Below are positions 10,697 through 22,445 of a stretch of 48,142 nt of DNA, one piece after another. Position numbers and translations under genes: made by a program. The DNA is from Lyophyllum atratum (Eukaryota > Basidiomycota > Agaricomycetes > Agaricales > Lyophyllaceae), in contig JACGCN010000113.1 of NCBI GenBank assembly GCA_014905825.1, positions 1-48,142 on the forward strand, given 5' to 3'. The first letter of the stretch is position 1. Every line of letters begins with the position of its first letter. The notes under the pieces are model-generated. The model saw nothing but the letters and a program-made list of their open reading frames with translations, did not search any database and was not told where the DNA came from.

Positions 10697-11276
10697 TACG
10701 ACGCAAAGCACTTTAAGAGTCACAGAGATCCATTTTATCTCTCTGGGACCTCGGCTCGGAGTATGCAGTTACCCCTACGCCAGATCAGTATCAGATACTC
10801 AATTTCGACATTGAAAGGCTTATTTCGCAAAGATCATGCGGGCAACACAGGATACCTAAGTTTAAAGTTATCGTCGTGGCAGAGATCACTTCACAGAACG
10901 TTCAGACGAACTGAGGACTTCGGCTCACTCCGCCTCTACATTTTATCAAATATTTGCAAAGTACATGGTTGTTACATTTGGTACGTGTACTCTCTAGTAA
11001 GTCTCCCAATGAATGTCAGGTAGGACCTGTCTCATCACTATAGACACAGTGTTCAGAGGTACGAAGGAACGAATGAAGAGGAACCAGGACGCACATTTCC
11101 AATGATGCAAACTTTGCTCATCCTGGAATTTTCCAAGTGGGTTGTGATTATCTCTTAGTAAATGCTTGCTATTTTCCTCCTCGTTCGAGGGGTCCCTGAT
11201 GAGACCAAGATTCACCTCCCGTGTCGGAAGGGACGTTAATACATGGCGGCGCAGAGGTGATCCAAGCCAGTCCGAC
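10697..11276. other. Intergenic, no supported gene
   Basis: It lies between the inverted repeats and the 3' end of the methyltransferase gene. Open frames at 10646-11023 (plus) and 10994-11215 (minus) have no recognisable motif, and the first runs through the inverted repeat. Confidence 0.4.
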
Positions 11277-13164
11277 TTATAGGATTGTCGGAAGGTGAGG
11301 GGTGCCTTTGAAGACGTACAGAAAAAGACCTGAGGTTGAGGTGATGAGCGAGTGGACAGGCTGCTGTGTGATCATGACGGTACTAACCACGTTGATGAAG
11401 TCCACATCATATTGCGCGTCGGTCATTTCACCGAAGAGGTCGTGGAAGGCGCGACATTGGCCAAAGCTCTTCTCGAGCGTGAGTAGAACCATTTTTGTAG
11501 AATCAGACTTGAGAATCCCTGCAAAGTTCTAGATACAAAATCAATCGGTATATCATGAACACATTGTGGACAGTTCCACTTACAACCGCGATAACACCGT
11601 CTGGCCGCATAACTGACTTGAGATCGTTCCAAAACTCCAAGGTGAAGATATGTTCGGGTACGCCTCCGCCAGAGAAGCAGTCGTGTACGACGATGTCATA
11701 CAATGTTTCCTTACTCCCAGCCTGGGTGCTGTCTCGTTTCTTGGAAGCCCACGCCCTTGCATCTTCCAGGAAAACCTTTCCAGGTCCTGGATCTGACAAG
11801 CCGAAAAATGTCCTAGCAGCATCGTACACCGCGGGATCAATCTCAACAATTGTATTTACGATACCATGACGGCTGAAAGCAGTTGCAGATGTCCCAGTTC
11901 CCAGACCACTTCAGATCCTTGTTAGTAAATTGACATTCAAATAAGATTGCCAACGCACATGATCAAAGCATTCTCCCAAAGCCCAGCGCTTCCCCTCTCC
12001 GTACTGTTAACCAAACGAGCAGCTTCCTGCAGCACAAACGTGCTGTAGATGGAATCACCCAGAGGCGTTCCAAGCGAATCGCGTACGGGCGGTTCGTCAT
12101 CCAGCAGGTTTACTTTGGAGCCCATCCAAACGCCCCCTAGAATTGAATGTGACGCGCGCAGGTAGCGCACTGAATGCATTTCTTGGTCATCCTCTCCATT
12201 ATAGCCCCGCGGGGGCAGAGCTTCTCCCACAACAATCAGACCCGTTGTGGATTGCACTGAGAAATGGATCTGGATGGGGTGGGCTGGATGTGTGTAGGTC
12301 TCTTTCAGCGGGTGCGGAAGTACAGGCGCAGAAAGATTCTGGTATGTAGACACCAAAAGCGCAACAATGCCGGCAATGAGGATCATTTTGATTTGATTTT
12401 CTGTCAGTGAGCCGCGTATTCGTCGCTCTGGAGATGGCATTGGCAGAGAAGATTTGGAGATCCACATGCACAACGATAGGACGGCAAGGCCAAGGAACTA
12501 CGTACAAGTCATTAACGTAACTGTGAAAGTATAATGTAACACACATACTATTTGGCTTTCAGAAACGTTGTTGAGAGACAAGTTCGCCCAAAGTCGCTGA
12601 GACAACGTTATTCCAACGTAGCTTACTCCTGCGGCTGCGATACGATAGGCGATAGAAGGACGAGACACGTCTTTCTGCCGTAGTGTCCCTATAAACTATG
12701 GTCGTGGCCGCATTAAGAATGGTTGTTGAACACTCTGTTTTGAAACTCACCTGTGCCTCAACAACAGACGTCGTCAGAAAGAAGACTAGAGGTCCTAGAA
12801 CAGAGGCGTGAGTGATTGCAGGTCCCACCACGGGATCCTTCATTCTGGAAGTCCAGACTGCGACCCAATATGTGGCATTTGGTGCTAGAGCTAGGGCGAC
12901 AGCAGTATATAACCAATTTCGCGTTGCAGACACCTCTATGGGCTTCACCGCTGAGATGAAGATCGTCGCCAGAACGATTTTATTTAGAAGGTATGTCGTA
13001 GGGCCTGAACCATAAAGGGGAACTAATGCTCTTTCATAGGTGAAGAGGACAAGGGAGATTGAGAGGAGGCTGATCGCTGCACCGGCTATGGCATCAAGTA
13101 GCGGGACACTCGAGGGCTTGCTAACGTCGCGTTTGAGCGGTCTGACGGAGGTCGAGGTTGGCAT
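11277..13164 (-). CDS. Membrane spermidine-synthase-like methyltransferase
   Basis: The N-terminal half (13164 to about 12350) holds several membrane segments, for example AIAGAAISLLSISLVLF, the second exon (RIAAAGVSYVGITLSQ) and KMILIAGIVALLVSTY. The C-terminal half has a Rossmann methyltransferase fold of the spermidine synthase type: QIHFSVQSTTGLIVVGE, then the SAM motif I GLGTGTSATAF (about 11880-11915), VEIDPAVYDAARTFFG, and the acidic strand YDIVVHDCFSGGGVPEH, followed by FWNDLKSVMRPDGVIAV and NFAGILKSDSTKM. It ends PHLPTIL with TAA at 11277-11279. Such fungal membrane proteins resemble polyamine synthases, but their substrate is not established. The start is taken at 13162-13164 (MPTSTS); an in-frame ATG-like start 48 bases upstream is possible. 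Five or so introns, including one at about 12500-12548. Confidence 0.8.
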
Positions 13165-14087
13165 GGTGGTCGTCTCGCAAGAGCAATCGAGCAATCTTGA
13201 GCGAGTGAGCACAGGTCATGTTAGCCAGCGTATCCTGGATGTTGCCGACCCGAAAGTGTATTTCTCCGTTGAACAACACAACAAATGTATACAGACACGT
13301 TTTCTCCAGCTTTTCTGCGAGAAACGAAATCACGGTTTCTCAAATTTCCAAAGTTCAAACGCCTTGCCCATGCTCGAGACAGGTGCAAGCAAACGCAACA
13401 CCATCCTCACCATCCCCGATTGAATAACGACATCACGCCGGTCGAATTCGAACCATACTTCGGGTTCCTCATTACAGCTGTTAATTCGATGTCTAAGGAG
13501 CATGCATGTGTAGTATAGAATGTCAACGACAAAGACAACAACCCCGTGCATGAAACTTCATGTAGGAGCGATCGCGATGACGTTTGCCGAATAGCTTTGC
13601 ACGATGGCTTGAAATGATTCCCCAACTTGGCGGCGACATCTGGATGTCTGAAGTCTGAAAGCAGTAGGAAAGGATACATGAACAATCGGATCTGGGGGAG
13701 GCAAGATCAATAACAAGGACGATAGCCAGATGCGAGGCACCTGTGATTCGCGTTTTTTTTTGGTCGACCCACTTGGCAGAGTGAAGAAAGGATACGAAAA
13801 CATCTGCATTGTCCATCCATCCATCCAATCGATCAACACCTATAGAAAAGTCCGTAAGTGTCGTCCGTAGCCAATACATCTTACAAGGCGATAAGGAACC
13901 CTAATAAATAGTCCCACTAAATATTATACAGATTCGTCCGTACCCATCGTGTGGGGGGAGGGGACATCTGCTAAAACTTAGATGACTGAGGGCCACATCA
14001 AGCGTTCTGTAACGTACGCGCACTGTGTCGATCTTCGCATTGGCGGGGAGCGGCATGATTTTGGCATGATTCATGAATGACACCCGT
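13165..14087. other. Intergenic with simple repeats
   Basis: It contains the promoter region of the methyltransferase gene, a run of nine T (13753-13761) and a CCAT tetranucleotide repeat of about four units (about 13811-13827). No gene is supported, although short open frames exist on both strands. Confidence 0.45.
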
Positions 14088-14709
14088 TCATCTACTGGAA
14101 AGAGCGTGGCTCGGTGCAGGGACCAATTCATGGGCTGCCTCTGATGACGTATGTGAACTCGCCGGAGAGTCGGGAGGGCTCCCGACTGGAATTTCTTCAT
14201 AATCAGCCTGAAGTGCTCGTGCGCCGGTGGGCGGGGTTTCCAAATAAGAAGGAGGTCGCGGTAGATACGGAGGAGCGGGGTTCTGTATCGAGTATCTCCT
14301 TGCTGGAGGTCTGCGCTGCAGTTCCTCCAGTTCCATGTGGAGCCGATGCCGATTGATTATCCCCGAAACGCGGTCCGGGTCCGGAGTCTTCCTGTAAGAG
14401 TAACAACAGCGCAGTAGAGCCAAGAAAAGGACCAGCACGGCGACGCCACATAGGGCTTCGAAGAATATGATAATTGGACTTTGACGAGCAGGGTTGCGGT
14501 GGTTCTGTGGATCGGGGCTCCTGGTCCGGGTAGGTCCTGGGGGTCCAGGATGTGGGTGGGTTCGGAAAGGAGCATGTGTCGAGAAGCTGTCCGAGGTAGG
14601 TGTAGTTGTTCTGACAGGAAATATGGTCGGGTTGTAGGTTGGTGTATGAAAGCTTAAAGGAATGTGTGTGGTTAAACCTGACTTTTGTGACGTCAGTGCA
14701 GCGGAAACC
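14088..14709 (-). CDS. Single-pass membrane protein with Thr/Pro-rich ectodomain
   Basis: No known family. From an acceptor near 14709 the frame reads a Ser/Thr/Pro-rich extracellular stretch (HTPTYNPTIFPVRTTTPTSD, then many Pro and Arg), one membrane helix (FFEALCGVAVLVLFLALL), a CCYSYRK stop-transfer segment, and a cytosolic tail of about 95 residues with proline clusters (PPYLPRPPSY, VGSPPDSP) ending at 14088. This layout is typical of many basidiomycete surface sensors or adaptors. The N-terminal signal exon is not resolved; hydrophobic codons near 14750-14800 are a candidate. A second frame over 14580-14709 is also open and contains cysteines and N-glycosylation sequons (see findings). 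Confidence 0.5.
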
Positions 14710-15015
14710 CTATGATAACAAAATCAACGATAGCCACGAGATGGAAATACGAGCGTACGTGAGACTAAAGATAAATATGCAGGGCAAGAACCATAGACGC
14801 AAAACGCGTGTGCATGCTGGAAGCGAATTAACGATTAGCAAAGGAACCCCATATCGTGTAATGGGGCCGTATTGTGCGCTTTTTATGGGATGCAACACGG
14901 GGTGAGCAGCCCAGCGACGAGGAGGAAGACGACGACAATGCGACCAGCCAGCGCTGCTGCGGAGAGCGACAGAGTGTGAACAACTCGGAGGAACTATCGG
15001 GGCTATCGGAGTGAT

Positions 15016-15021
15016 CACGTG
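15016..15021. promoter_or_regulatory. CACGTG E-box in divergent promoter
   Basis: CACGTG lies 167 bp upstream of the GTP cyclohydrolase ATG, in the region (14710-15187) shared with the divergent membrane protein gene. It is a site class for bHLH factors. One copy can arise by chance. Confidence 0.3.
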
Positions 15022-15187
15022 TTTGTATATGATCGCGATTTTAGTCATCAGTAAACATGTGAAATGATTGACAACTGGATCTAATCAGAGAACAGTAACC
15101 AATTTCCGATTTACCCGCTGACGGTCCCATAAATCCACGCACGTCTCCCACTCACCACCATTCCCTTTGCTTTGGACTGTCACTTCC

Positions 15188-16729
15188 ATGTCCCGCGGTA
15201 TTCCCCACAACCACTTCGCCGGCTGCGACCATGAGTCGGATGCTGCTCTTCTTGACATATTGACTGCTCCGGCTAAGCCAACTCCTAAGGCCGTCTTCGC
15301 CAGGAGGGATGCAGCACTCGACCCTCTCTTAATCGCTGCTGCCGCTGCATCTGGCCCCAATGTCACACGAAATCACTACCATCACGACTTCTTTCCTGGG
15401 GTCATGCTTCCAAAGCATGAAGGTTCTTGGGACTGGACTAAATTTACTGGAGGAGATGCAGCTACCAAGAGTGAGCGCAAACGACTCACGTATGTGAGCC
15501 TACAAGCTCCACGGAGACAGCGGTTGCGTGAAGCGCTTGTGGATGAGGGGAAGGAGAATGACCCACTCGAGCGTGAGATGGATCCGCTCAAGCCGGCAGA
15601 CAATATCCCACATACTCTCAGGAAGCGCAGACCATCTGTGGTTTCTCCGAGTCCCGATGCTAAACTCCATTCCAAGGCAGCTATCACACCAGAGCGCATT
15701 GCGCCCCATGCCCCGGTGCTTCCACCCGTCGTTGTCAAATGTATGGCCCGGACCCGGATACCCACCCCTCACGGTCCAGCCTTCCTTCACCTTTATCACA
15801 ACAACCGCGACACAAAAGAACACCTAGCCATCGTCATAGACTCCGCTCAACTTTCTGATAACCTCGATCCAGTTTCAGCGCCCCCCATACGATCACGAAC
15901 TCTAGACGCGGTATGGGAGGGCGAAACTGAAATGGATCGCATTACCCGGGGGGCCTATGTGGGACGCCTGTCAGCAACATCCCAAAGGGTATCCGCACCG
16001 TCGAATGCGTGCCCGAAACCCAGAGACATCAATCCCGCCATCCCATCACCTCTCATACGTATCCATTCAGAATGCTTCACGGGCGAAACCGTAGGCAGCA
16101 TGCGGTGCGACTGTGGTGAACAGCTGGACGAGGCTATTCGACAAATATCCCAACCCATCACCATGCCGTCCCCATCACCTCTCCACAGCCCCACCACAAT
16201 TCCCGGACGCGGTGCCGTTATCTACCTCCGGCAGGAGGGCCGGGGTATTGGGCTTCTGTCAAAAATCCGTGCTTACAATCTACAAGACCTCGGTCATGAC
16301 ACAGTGACCGCAAATCTCATGCTCGGACATCAGGCTGACGAGCGTGGCTATGAGATTGCTTGCGGCATATTGCGTGATTTAGGTCTTGGAGGCGAAGCGG
16401 GCACGTTGACGGGTGAAGGTGTCCGGGTTCTCACTAACAACCCGGACAAGGTCGAGGCATTGCAGAAGGAGGGATTGAGGATCGTCGAGCGAGTGCCCAT
16501 GATTCCACGAAGCTGGCAAAAGAGACATTCGGAGTTTGTCGCCAAAAAGTTCAGTATGACGGAATCGAGTCCGTATATTGTGCAGCATGATGAGGGCGAG
16601 AGGGTGGCGGGTGCTACGTTAATAGGTGGGAACGCGGTTTACGGCGATGATCTTGACAAATATTTGCGCACGAAGGTGGTGAGGATGGGTCACATCTTAC
16701 CGTTGTGGATGGATGAGGAGTCGGTTTGA
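15188..16729 (+). CDS. RIB1: GTP cyclohydrolase II
   Basis: It opens the imidazole ring of GTP, releasing formate and pyrophosphate, in the first step of riboflavin synthesis in the cytosol. The 513-residue protein is encoded in one exon, unusual here. Residues of the C-terminal two thirds carry the family motifs: RIHSECFTGE, the zinc ligands C-x10-C-x-C in ECFTGETVGSMRCDCGEQL, then YLRQEGRGIGL with the catalytic arginine region, LGHQADERGYE, and VRVLTNNPDKVEAL. The first 190 or so residues are a low-similarity fungal extension with a histidine-rich patch (RNHYHHDFFPG). I chose the ATG at 15188 because it is the first ATG in frame. The family core is about 200 residues, so the extension and a Pro-rich insert before EGRGIGL account for the length. 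Confidence 0.95.
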   Translation: MSRGIPHNHFAGCDHESDAALLDILTAPAKPTPKAVFARRDAALDPLLIAAAAASGPNVTRNHYHHDFFPGVMLPKHEGSWDWTKFTGGDAATKSERKRLTYVSLQAPRRQRLREALVDEGKENDPLEREMDPLKPADNIPHTLRKRRPSVVSPSPDAKLHSKAAITPERIAPHAPVLPPVVVKCMARTRIPTPHGPAFLHLYHNNRDTKEHLAIVIDSAQLSDNLDPVSAPPIRSRTLDAVWEGETEMDRITRGAYVGRLSATSQRVSAPSNACPKPRDINPAIPSPLIRIHSECFTGETVGSMRCDCGEQLDEAIRQISQPITMPSPSPLHSPTTIPGRGAVIYLRQEGRGIGLLSKIRAYNLQDLGHDTVTANLMLGHQADERGYEIACGILRDLGLGGEAGTLTGEGVRVLTNNPDKVEALQKEGLRIVERVPMIPRSWQKRHSEFVAKKFSMTESSPYIVQHDEGERVAGATLIGGNAVYGDDLDKYLRTKVVRMGHILPLWMDEESV

Positions 16730-17363
16730 TTTAATGGGGCTTCATGGGGGGACTGGAATACAACTTGATCAGATACGTTTAAATTGTTTCCGTATTTTAT
16801 ACTAATTAGAGACAAGTCTCGACCTCGCGTGAAGGTTCACTTGTACATGTCGAGGTAACGAAACAAAATGGCTAAATTTGGATCCGAAGGTGATTTGAAG
16901 GGTTGCGCCGTTGCGGCAGTGGTGGCGGTGTTCGAATTCGTGGTTTGTGTCATGGTTTGACTTGGTGAAATTGCTTCCGTTGCCCTGACTTGGCCCTGAC
17001 TAGCGCTGCCACTGGGACCTCGATCCTCAGAGTTTCATGGGGATTCTCCCATCTCTTTCTCTTACAATTACCTATAGGTACACTGAGGATAGAGATACCT
17101 TACCGTCATCCCAATTCCGCTTGTCTTAGAACCAGGATGCCAAGCCCAATGCTGGAACTTGTATGGCCGACAGGTCATAAGGCCACTTGGCACTCCCTGA
17201 CAAGCCCTCAGATCACCAGATAGGTGACATCTTGACAAACCCTTCATCGCGGCGGTCTGGGTCATTTCCTTGGTATTTATTCCTTCCTTCTTACCAACGA
17301 GGTCGTGTCCGACCACTTGAATCCTCCTCCACTCCTTCACCTCTGGCCGCTTGGTTTGAGATC
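16730..17363. other. Intergenic between RIB1 and the GH17 gene
   Basis: It holds the RIB1 3' flank and the GH17 promoter and 5' leader. An in-frame open stretch runs upstream of the GH17 ATG but has no signal and is probably leader. Nothing else is seen. Confidence 0.45.
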
Positions 17364-19248
17364 ATGTCGGAAACCTATCAAGGAATCGGAAACTATGGGC
17401 AGGAAAAGAGCGCTGCCAGGCAACGGCGGTCAAAGTACATCGTATGTTTCGCTTCTCGCTCCGCAACAATGTTTCACGTCTTACAACTGATACGTAGGTC
17501 ATCGGAAGCCTTATTGGTCTGGCTATCCTCATCGCAGTTGGCGTTGCCGTCGGTGTGACGGTGTCCAACAATAAGAATAAGGACAAGGCAGCTTCGTCCT
17601 CGGGGGGCAAGTCTCCTACAGACAAACCCATCAGTGGCGACCCCAGTATATTCACGAAAGATGCCAAATTGCACAAATCATTCTATGGCATGGCGTATAC
17701 TCCTGAAGGGTCTCTATTACCGGAATGTGGGAACACACTGGGTATGTTGGGCCTCCTTATAACTACCTGATTTAACTCACCCTTGTGCGTTAGAAAATGT
17801 CATCAAGGATATCCAGGTGCGTTTGCTTGCATTCTACTGCGTGAGGCCGAAGCACTCATTCTTCATAGTTGTTGTCCCAATTGACAACACGCGTCCGTCT
17901 ATATGGTGCTGACTGCAATCAAACTGCTCTCGTGGTGAGTCCCCTTTTTTGGAGCGGAATAGGCGATCAAAGACCGAATGTTGTTTAGCTTGAGGCAATC
18001 AAGCAGACTAAAGTCGAAATGGAGGTTTTCGCTGGCAACTACGTGGTCCCAACAGACAACGCGGTTTACGAAAGGCAGCGAGACACCATCAAGGAGGCCA
18101 TCCTGACGTACGGAGCGGATCATATCGCAGGAGTTACAGTGGGGAACGAGTTCATGCTCAAGTAAGGACCAGAATAGGCGATGACGATGAGTGTTAACCT
18201 GGAGGGACATGTAGCTATCTCACCGAACGGCAATCTAAGGACGCCAATTCAGACATAGCTAAAGAAGGTATTATCCTTTGCTCTCGGCGTCTGAACTACG
18301 AGTTTCGCTGACAATGATTATCGACAGGCGCTGCTATACTCATAGCTAATATTCAAGATACACGCAGCATGCTCGCCGGCCTCTCACTTGCGAAAACCAT
18401 CCCAGTCGGCAACTCGGACGCTGGCAGTTTCTTCAACAAAGAAGTCCTCAGTGCTATCGACTACGGTGTAAGACACTGTCCTTGCCGTTGTCCGCATGCT
18501 CTGAGCTAATGAACATTTCACGCAGTTGTCAAATGTGCACGCGTGGTTTGCAAACACGACGGCCGAAGGTGCCTCTGATTGGGTGACAAAGTTCTTTGAC
18601 GAGACGAACGTGCAGCCGGCTTCGCTTCTGCCTAACAAGGTCAGCCCCTTATCATATATGTATCACGTCTGCCTTGACTTAACACGTATGATAGCCCAAA
18701 ATGTACATTGCCGAGACTGGCTGGCCAACCGTGTGTCCTCGTTTCTTTACATCTTCGACGTTGCATAATTTGATTTTCTTTCCCAGAAATCTTCCGACCT
18801 CGGGAATGCAAACAATGGCGCTTCTGACGCTTCCATTGCTGGTCTGCAAACGTTCCTGGACACCTTCGTGTGCCAGGCGAACGCGAAAGGCATCCCCTAC
18901 TTTTACTTCGAAGTAAGGATGTCTTTTATATGCTTTAGTCTGTACTGACCATGACTTCTCGCAAGTTCTTTGATGAGCAATGGAAGGTACGATTATGGGG
19001 TTTTCCCAACCATTGGCTCTACTGACTCACGGCTACTTTTTACCAGGACATTAAGTTCGGTGGTGTTGAAGTACGTCATTCTTCATTTCCTCGACGCGTC
19101 TTGTTGATTTCGCGTTCTGCTCAGGGCTGGTGGGGTCTGTTCAATGCAGAGTAAGTAGCTAACCGACGAGACCTTTCCTGTCAACTGATTTGCGTTCCAT
19201 AGCCGAACCCTCAAGGATATTAAAATACCCGACTGCCCCGCACCCTAA
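17364..19248 (+). CDS. GH17 glucan 1,3-beta-glucosidase, membrane-anchored
   Basis: It hydrolyses or remodels beta-1,3-glucan at the cell surface. The N-terminus (MSETYQGIGNYG) is a short cytosolic tail, followed after an intron (about 17442-17498) by one membrane helix, VIGSLIGLAILIAVGVAVGV, and a Ser/Lys linker, giving a type II membrane protein. The catalytic domain starts KSFYGMAYTPEGSLLPECG, and continues with TTRVRLYGADCNQ, VTVGNEF (proton-donor Glu) and KMYIAETGWP (nucleophile Glu), then GIPYFYFE and FFDEQWK. It ends KIPDCPAP with TAA at 19246-19248. About ten introns give very short exons, some only 15-25 nt (ENVIKDIQ, FFDEQWK, DIKFGGVE). The length of about 420 residues fits the family. 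Confidence 0.92.
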
Positions 19249-19596
19249 GAACATTCTTCAACCCTCCTCTAGCGTTCACTGGATGAATTTCAAGCTGACT
19301 GTCTTTACTCTGCAGCGAAGGACGCTTTTATTATTTGATCGTTGTGTTGATATTGCTCTACCTACTCTGGGCTGCACTCTGTCTTTAGCGTACGTCAATA
19401 CCCGTATTTTAACACCTGGACATTCGTTTTGTATCAACCAACCTGGGACATGGACTTCTAATTTTATGGCTCCCCAAAATAAAGCACGTTACGTAACCGG
19501 TTCTTGCAAGCAAGTGTGCCGTGGTTTCCATCGGGTCTTGCTTCACGCACAAGCCCTGCCAGACCTCTTCCATCTCATTCCTGGCCCCCAGTCGTT
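19249..19596. other. Intergenic between GH17 gene and VPS17
   Basis: 3' flank of the GH17 gene and 5' region of VPS17. An open frame at 19190-19612 overlaps the last GH17 exon in another frame and has no motifs. Confidence 0.45.
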
Positions 19597-21864
19597 ATGT
19601 TTGACCCGCTGAACTCGACTGCTTCTATATTCGCAGACGGGACAGACGAGACACCACAATGGCCCACAACACCTCACGCCCCCAACTCTCCCATCCCTAA
19701 TCTCGGGCGGGCATCCTCGCCAGTTCCACCGACGCCTGACAAGGGACCTACACCGGGGCTTTACGGGAAAGAGCCCCAGATCTATGGCCAGCCTGATGCT
19801 GGACTAATTTCTCCACGGGAAACGGTCGCTTCGAATGGCACCAAGTATGAGAAGCCAGACCCATACCTCAGAGTAAGGATCACTGGCTTGGATAGGAACA
19901 GAAGGGATATCTTGGTGAAGCTCGATGCTCAGGTTAGCTCAATATACGTGATAGTCTATCCACTTCCCGGCTGACGAGGCAAAAGACCAACCTTTCCAAT
20001 TTCACGGGGACTACGTACCGGAACGTGTCGCGCTCTTATTTCGAATTCCAGCAATTTTACGAGGCCATCATTCACAGCAACCCGCAGACTATTATTCCCG
20101 CCTTACCTCTCGCTCAAACCTCAGCTCCAACGGATGAAGAGGATGATCGTCTTGTCAAAATCATGCTTCAACGGTGGATCACAAGAGTTTGTGAAGACCC
20201 AATTCTACAGTATGACGAGGATCTTCGCTCTTTTATCGAGAATGACTTTGGGTACCAAGCAACACCGCGTCCTCGGCGCAAGGCGTCTTCCGGATTTGGA
20301 ATTATGCGACGCGGAGTGCCTGACGAGGACGAGGAGCTTCAGCGAGCTCGGTTTGAGTTGACTAAACTGGAAGGCCAATTTTTCGATACTGCCAAAGCTA
20401 TCGACAAGCTTGCCATTTCCCGAAAATGTTCGTATTTCTGCTTCTCGTTGTGCGTGTGTCGTTTTTATCTTACACTGATACAGCACTCGCGTCTGCGCAT
20501 ATCGAGATGGGGAATAAGCTTGTCAACGTTGCCACAACAGAGGCTCATCCTCCACTAGGAAATGCCTTCAGGAAGATAGGACGGACATGGCATAGTCTAG
20601 CTGACCTCGGGCATGCGCAGGCGATCAGCGAATGTGTTGTCGTTGGGGACTCGTTGGGATATCAGGGAATGAATGCACGGTCTGCGAAGGAAACATTACT
20701 GATGCGCACCGGGGTTCTCGAGGAGTATCAAGCAGCTGTGAAGACCACGATTTCAAAGCGCCGGCAAATTGAGCGTCTGAAGGCTAGCTCCAACATAAGG
20801 CCTGATCGTGTGGATGAGGCTTTGGAAGACATGGAAGAGGTCAGTGTTCACCCATGCCTCAAGACTTATCCTCATCAAAGTTCCAGGCCAATAAGTACGA
20901 ACAAGTACTTGCCAAACGTGCAGAAGGGATCTCTCAGAACCTGCATAAGGCTCTTCAAACTCATAACCGCTATGCAAACGATGACATCACGACAGCCTTG
21001 ATCGAGCACGCGCGTTCTTCCATTATGTATGAACGACAACTTCTCCGTGAGCTGGAGGCACTTCGAGTGGATGTCAGCAATGCCGCGAAGAAAGTCGAGC
21101 CCAGCGTTAATGGAGTACCTAAGCCCATGGTCATTCCGCCACTTGAGGAATACAACGATCACCATGCAGTTGCACCCCGTCCTCCACAAGTACTTGCGGC
21201 CAACGGTTTCCAGCGATCTTCTAATTTCAATAGTCCGCCCCACTCAGCTCAACATCCAGGTCCTCCTCCACAACGCCCACCATTACAGAGTTATCCATCT
21301 CAAGGGCCACCATCTCAAGGTCCAACACCTCGGGGTCCTTTATCACCTGCGGCACCATCAGCTTCTTCCACGCAGGCTATCTATTCTGGGCGAGCACCTT
21401 TCACCCCTCCCATGAATCATTCATCCTTCAGGTCCGGCATGCCCCCACAGAGCCCCGGCGCCGGCCCTTCTTCCCCTGCACCAAGTCAGATTACCTTCGC
21501 GAAGCCGCCTATTGACGAACCCCCCTTGGGAGGCCGCTTTGTCGATGGAACGAAGTCAATGTTCATTAAACCTACTCCATCACCTCATTCCCCGCCGAGG
21601 CCCGCATCATCAAATTCTCATTTGGGAGGACGTCCACAATCAGGCGACCCTCTCAACGTAGATCCCCTCAGCCGGGTGACTATGGCATCCCCTCTCCATG
21701 GCGGACCCTCTGGACCCTCAAACAGTCAAGCATTGCAGGGCAATAGCTTTGACCCGCTCGGCCACATCAAGCCTCATCAGATGTCGAGCTCTATGCGCGT
21801 ACAACCGACGAGGCCGAGACTGGACGCAAGGGAAGCCGCCAGCAAACTCGCGAACATGTTTTAG
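19597..21864 (+). CDS. VPS17: Vps17-like retromer PX-BAR sorting nexin
   Basis: It forms a sorting-nexin dimer with Vps5 on endosomes and works with retromer to return receptors to the Golgi. The ATG at 19597 opens MFDPLNSTASIFADG, a Pro-rich leader, then the PX domain (YLRVRITGLDRNRRDILVKL, an intron, then YRNVSRSYFEFQQFYEAI and NPQTIIPALPL). The BAR region follows (FELTKLEGQFFDTAKAID, intron, ASAHIEMGNKLVNVATTEA, RTWHSLADLGHAQA, intron, YEQVLAKRAEGISQNLHKAL). The C-terminal 220 residues are a Pro/Ser/Gln low-complexity tail ending LANMF at 21864. Four exons, all frames open. Vps17 rather than Vps5 is inferred from the PX sequence and the absence of an FHA-type extension. Confidence 0.88.
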
Positions 21865-22445
21865 ACGGCGTCCCACGCATCCTTCATCCTCGGTCTTCCG
21901 TCAACATTTTCGTGCGCATACTTCTAAGGATTAAACTACCTGAACTCTGTCATTCACCGCCATGATGAAAAGGCATACCCTATCCACTTCATGTTTCTAA
22001 TTGGATCTCTCTTTTACGACACAATCACAGTTGGACTGTAAATCACATTTGTTTTCCTTGTCTAATACCCTTCCCGTCGCCCCAGTAAGCATTTGATTCC
22101 TCGCCGGGACGAAGTGGTACGCGTAGAGCTTGATGCTGGAGTCAGCCAATAGGCACATATCACAGGGAAATTATATTCGGAGTTTCAAGATGTCACACAT
22201 TCACTGTGGCGCCTACAGAGATTTGTTAACAGCACAAGCATTCCTCTCTAAAATCTGTCAAGCAGAACTTCATGTAGGCCTTTGAGATACAGAAAAAATT
22301 AGTACCATGCATTTCAACCGAGGTGGATGTTGAAGCGATGAATGGTCAGATCTTCAAAAGACGGGCACGTCGACCCCCTTCCTTACGTAAGGGAATCGGG
22401 GACATGACATCGCCGTTTTCTGAATCTGGACATCGAACAGCAGAT
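21865..22445. other. Intergenic between VPS17 and PEX14
   Basis: 3' flank of VPS17 and promoter of PEX14. In-frame ATGs at 22338 and 22404 lie upstream of the chosen PEX14 start, so the last 110 bases could be coding. Confidence 0.45.

Noticed and set aside
15167..15187. RIB1 start upstream of 15188
   Set aside because: The base triplet at 15167 is TTG, not ATG; the first in-frame ATG is at 15188.
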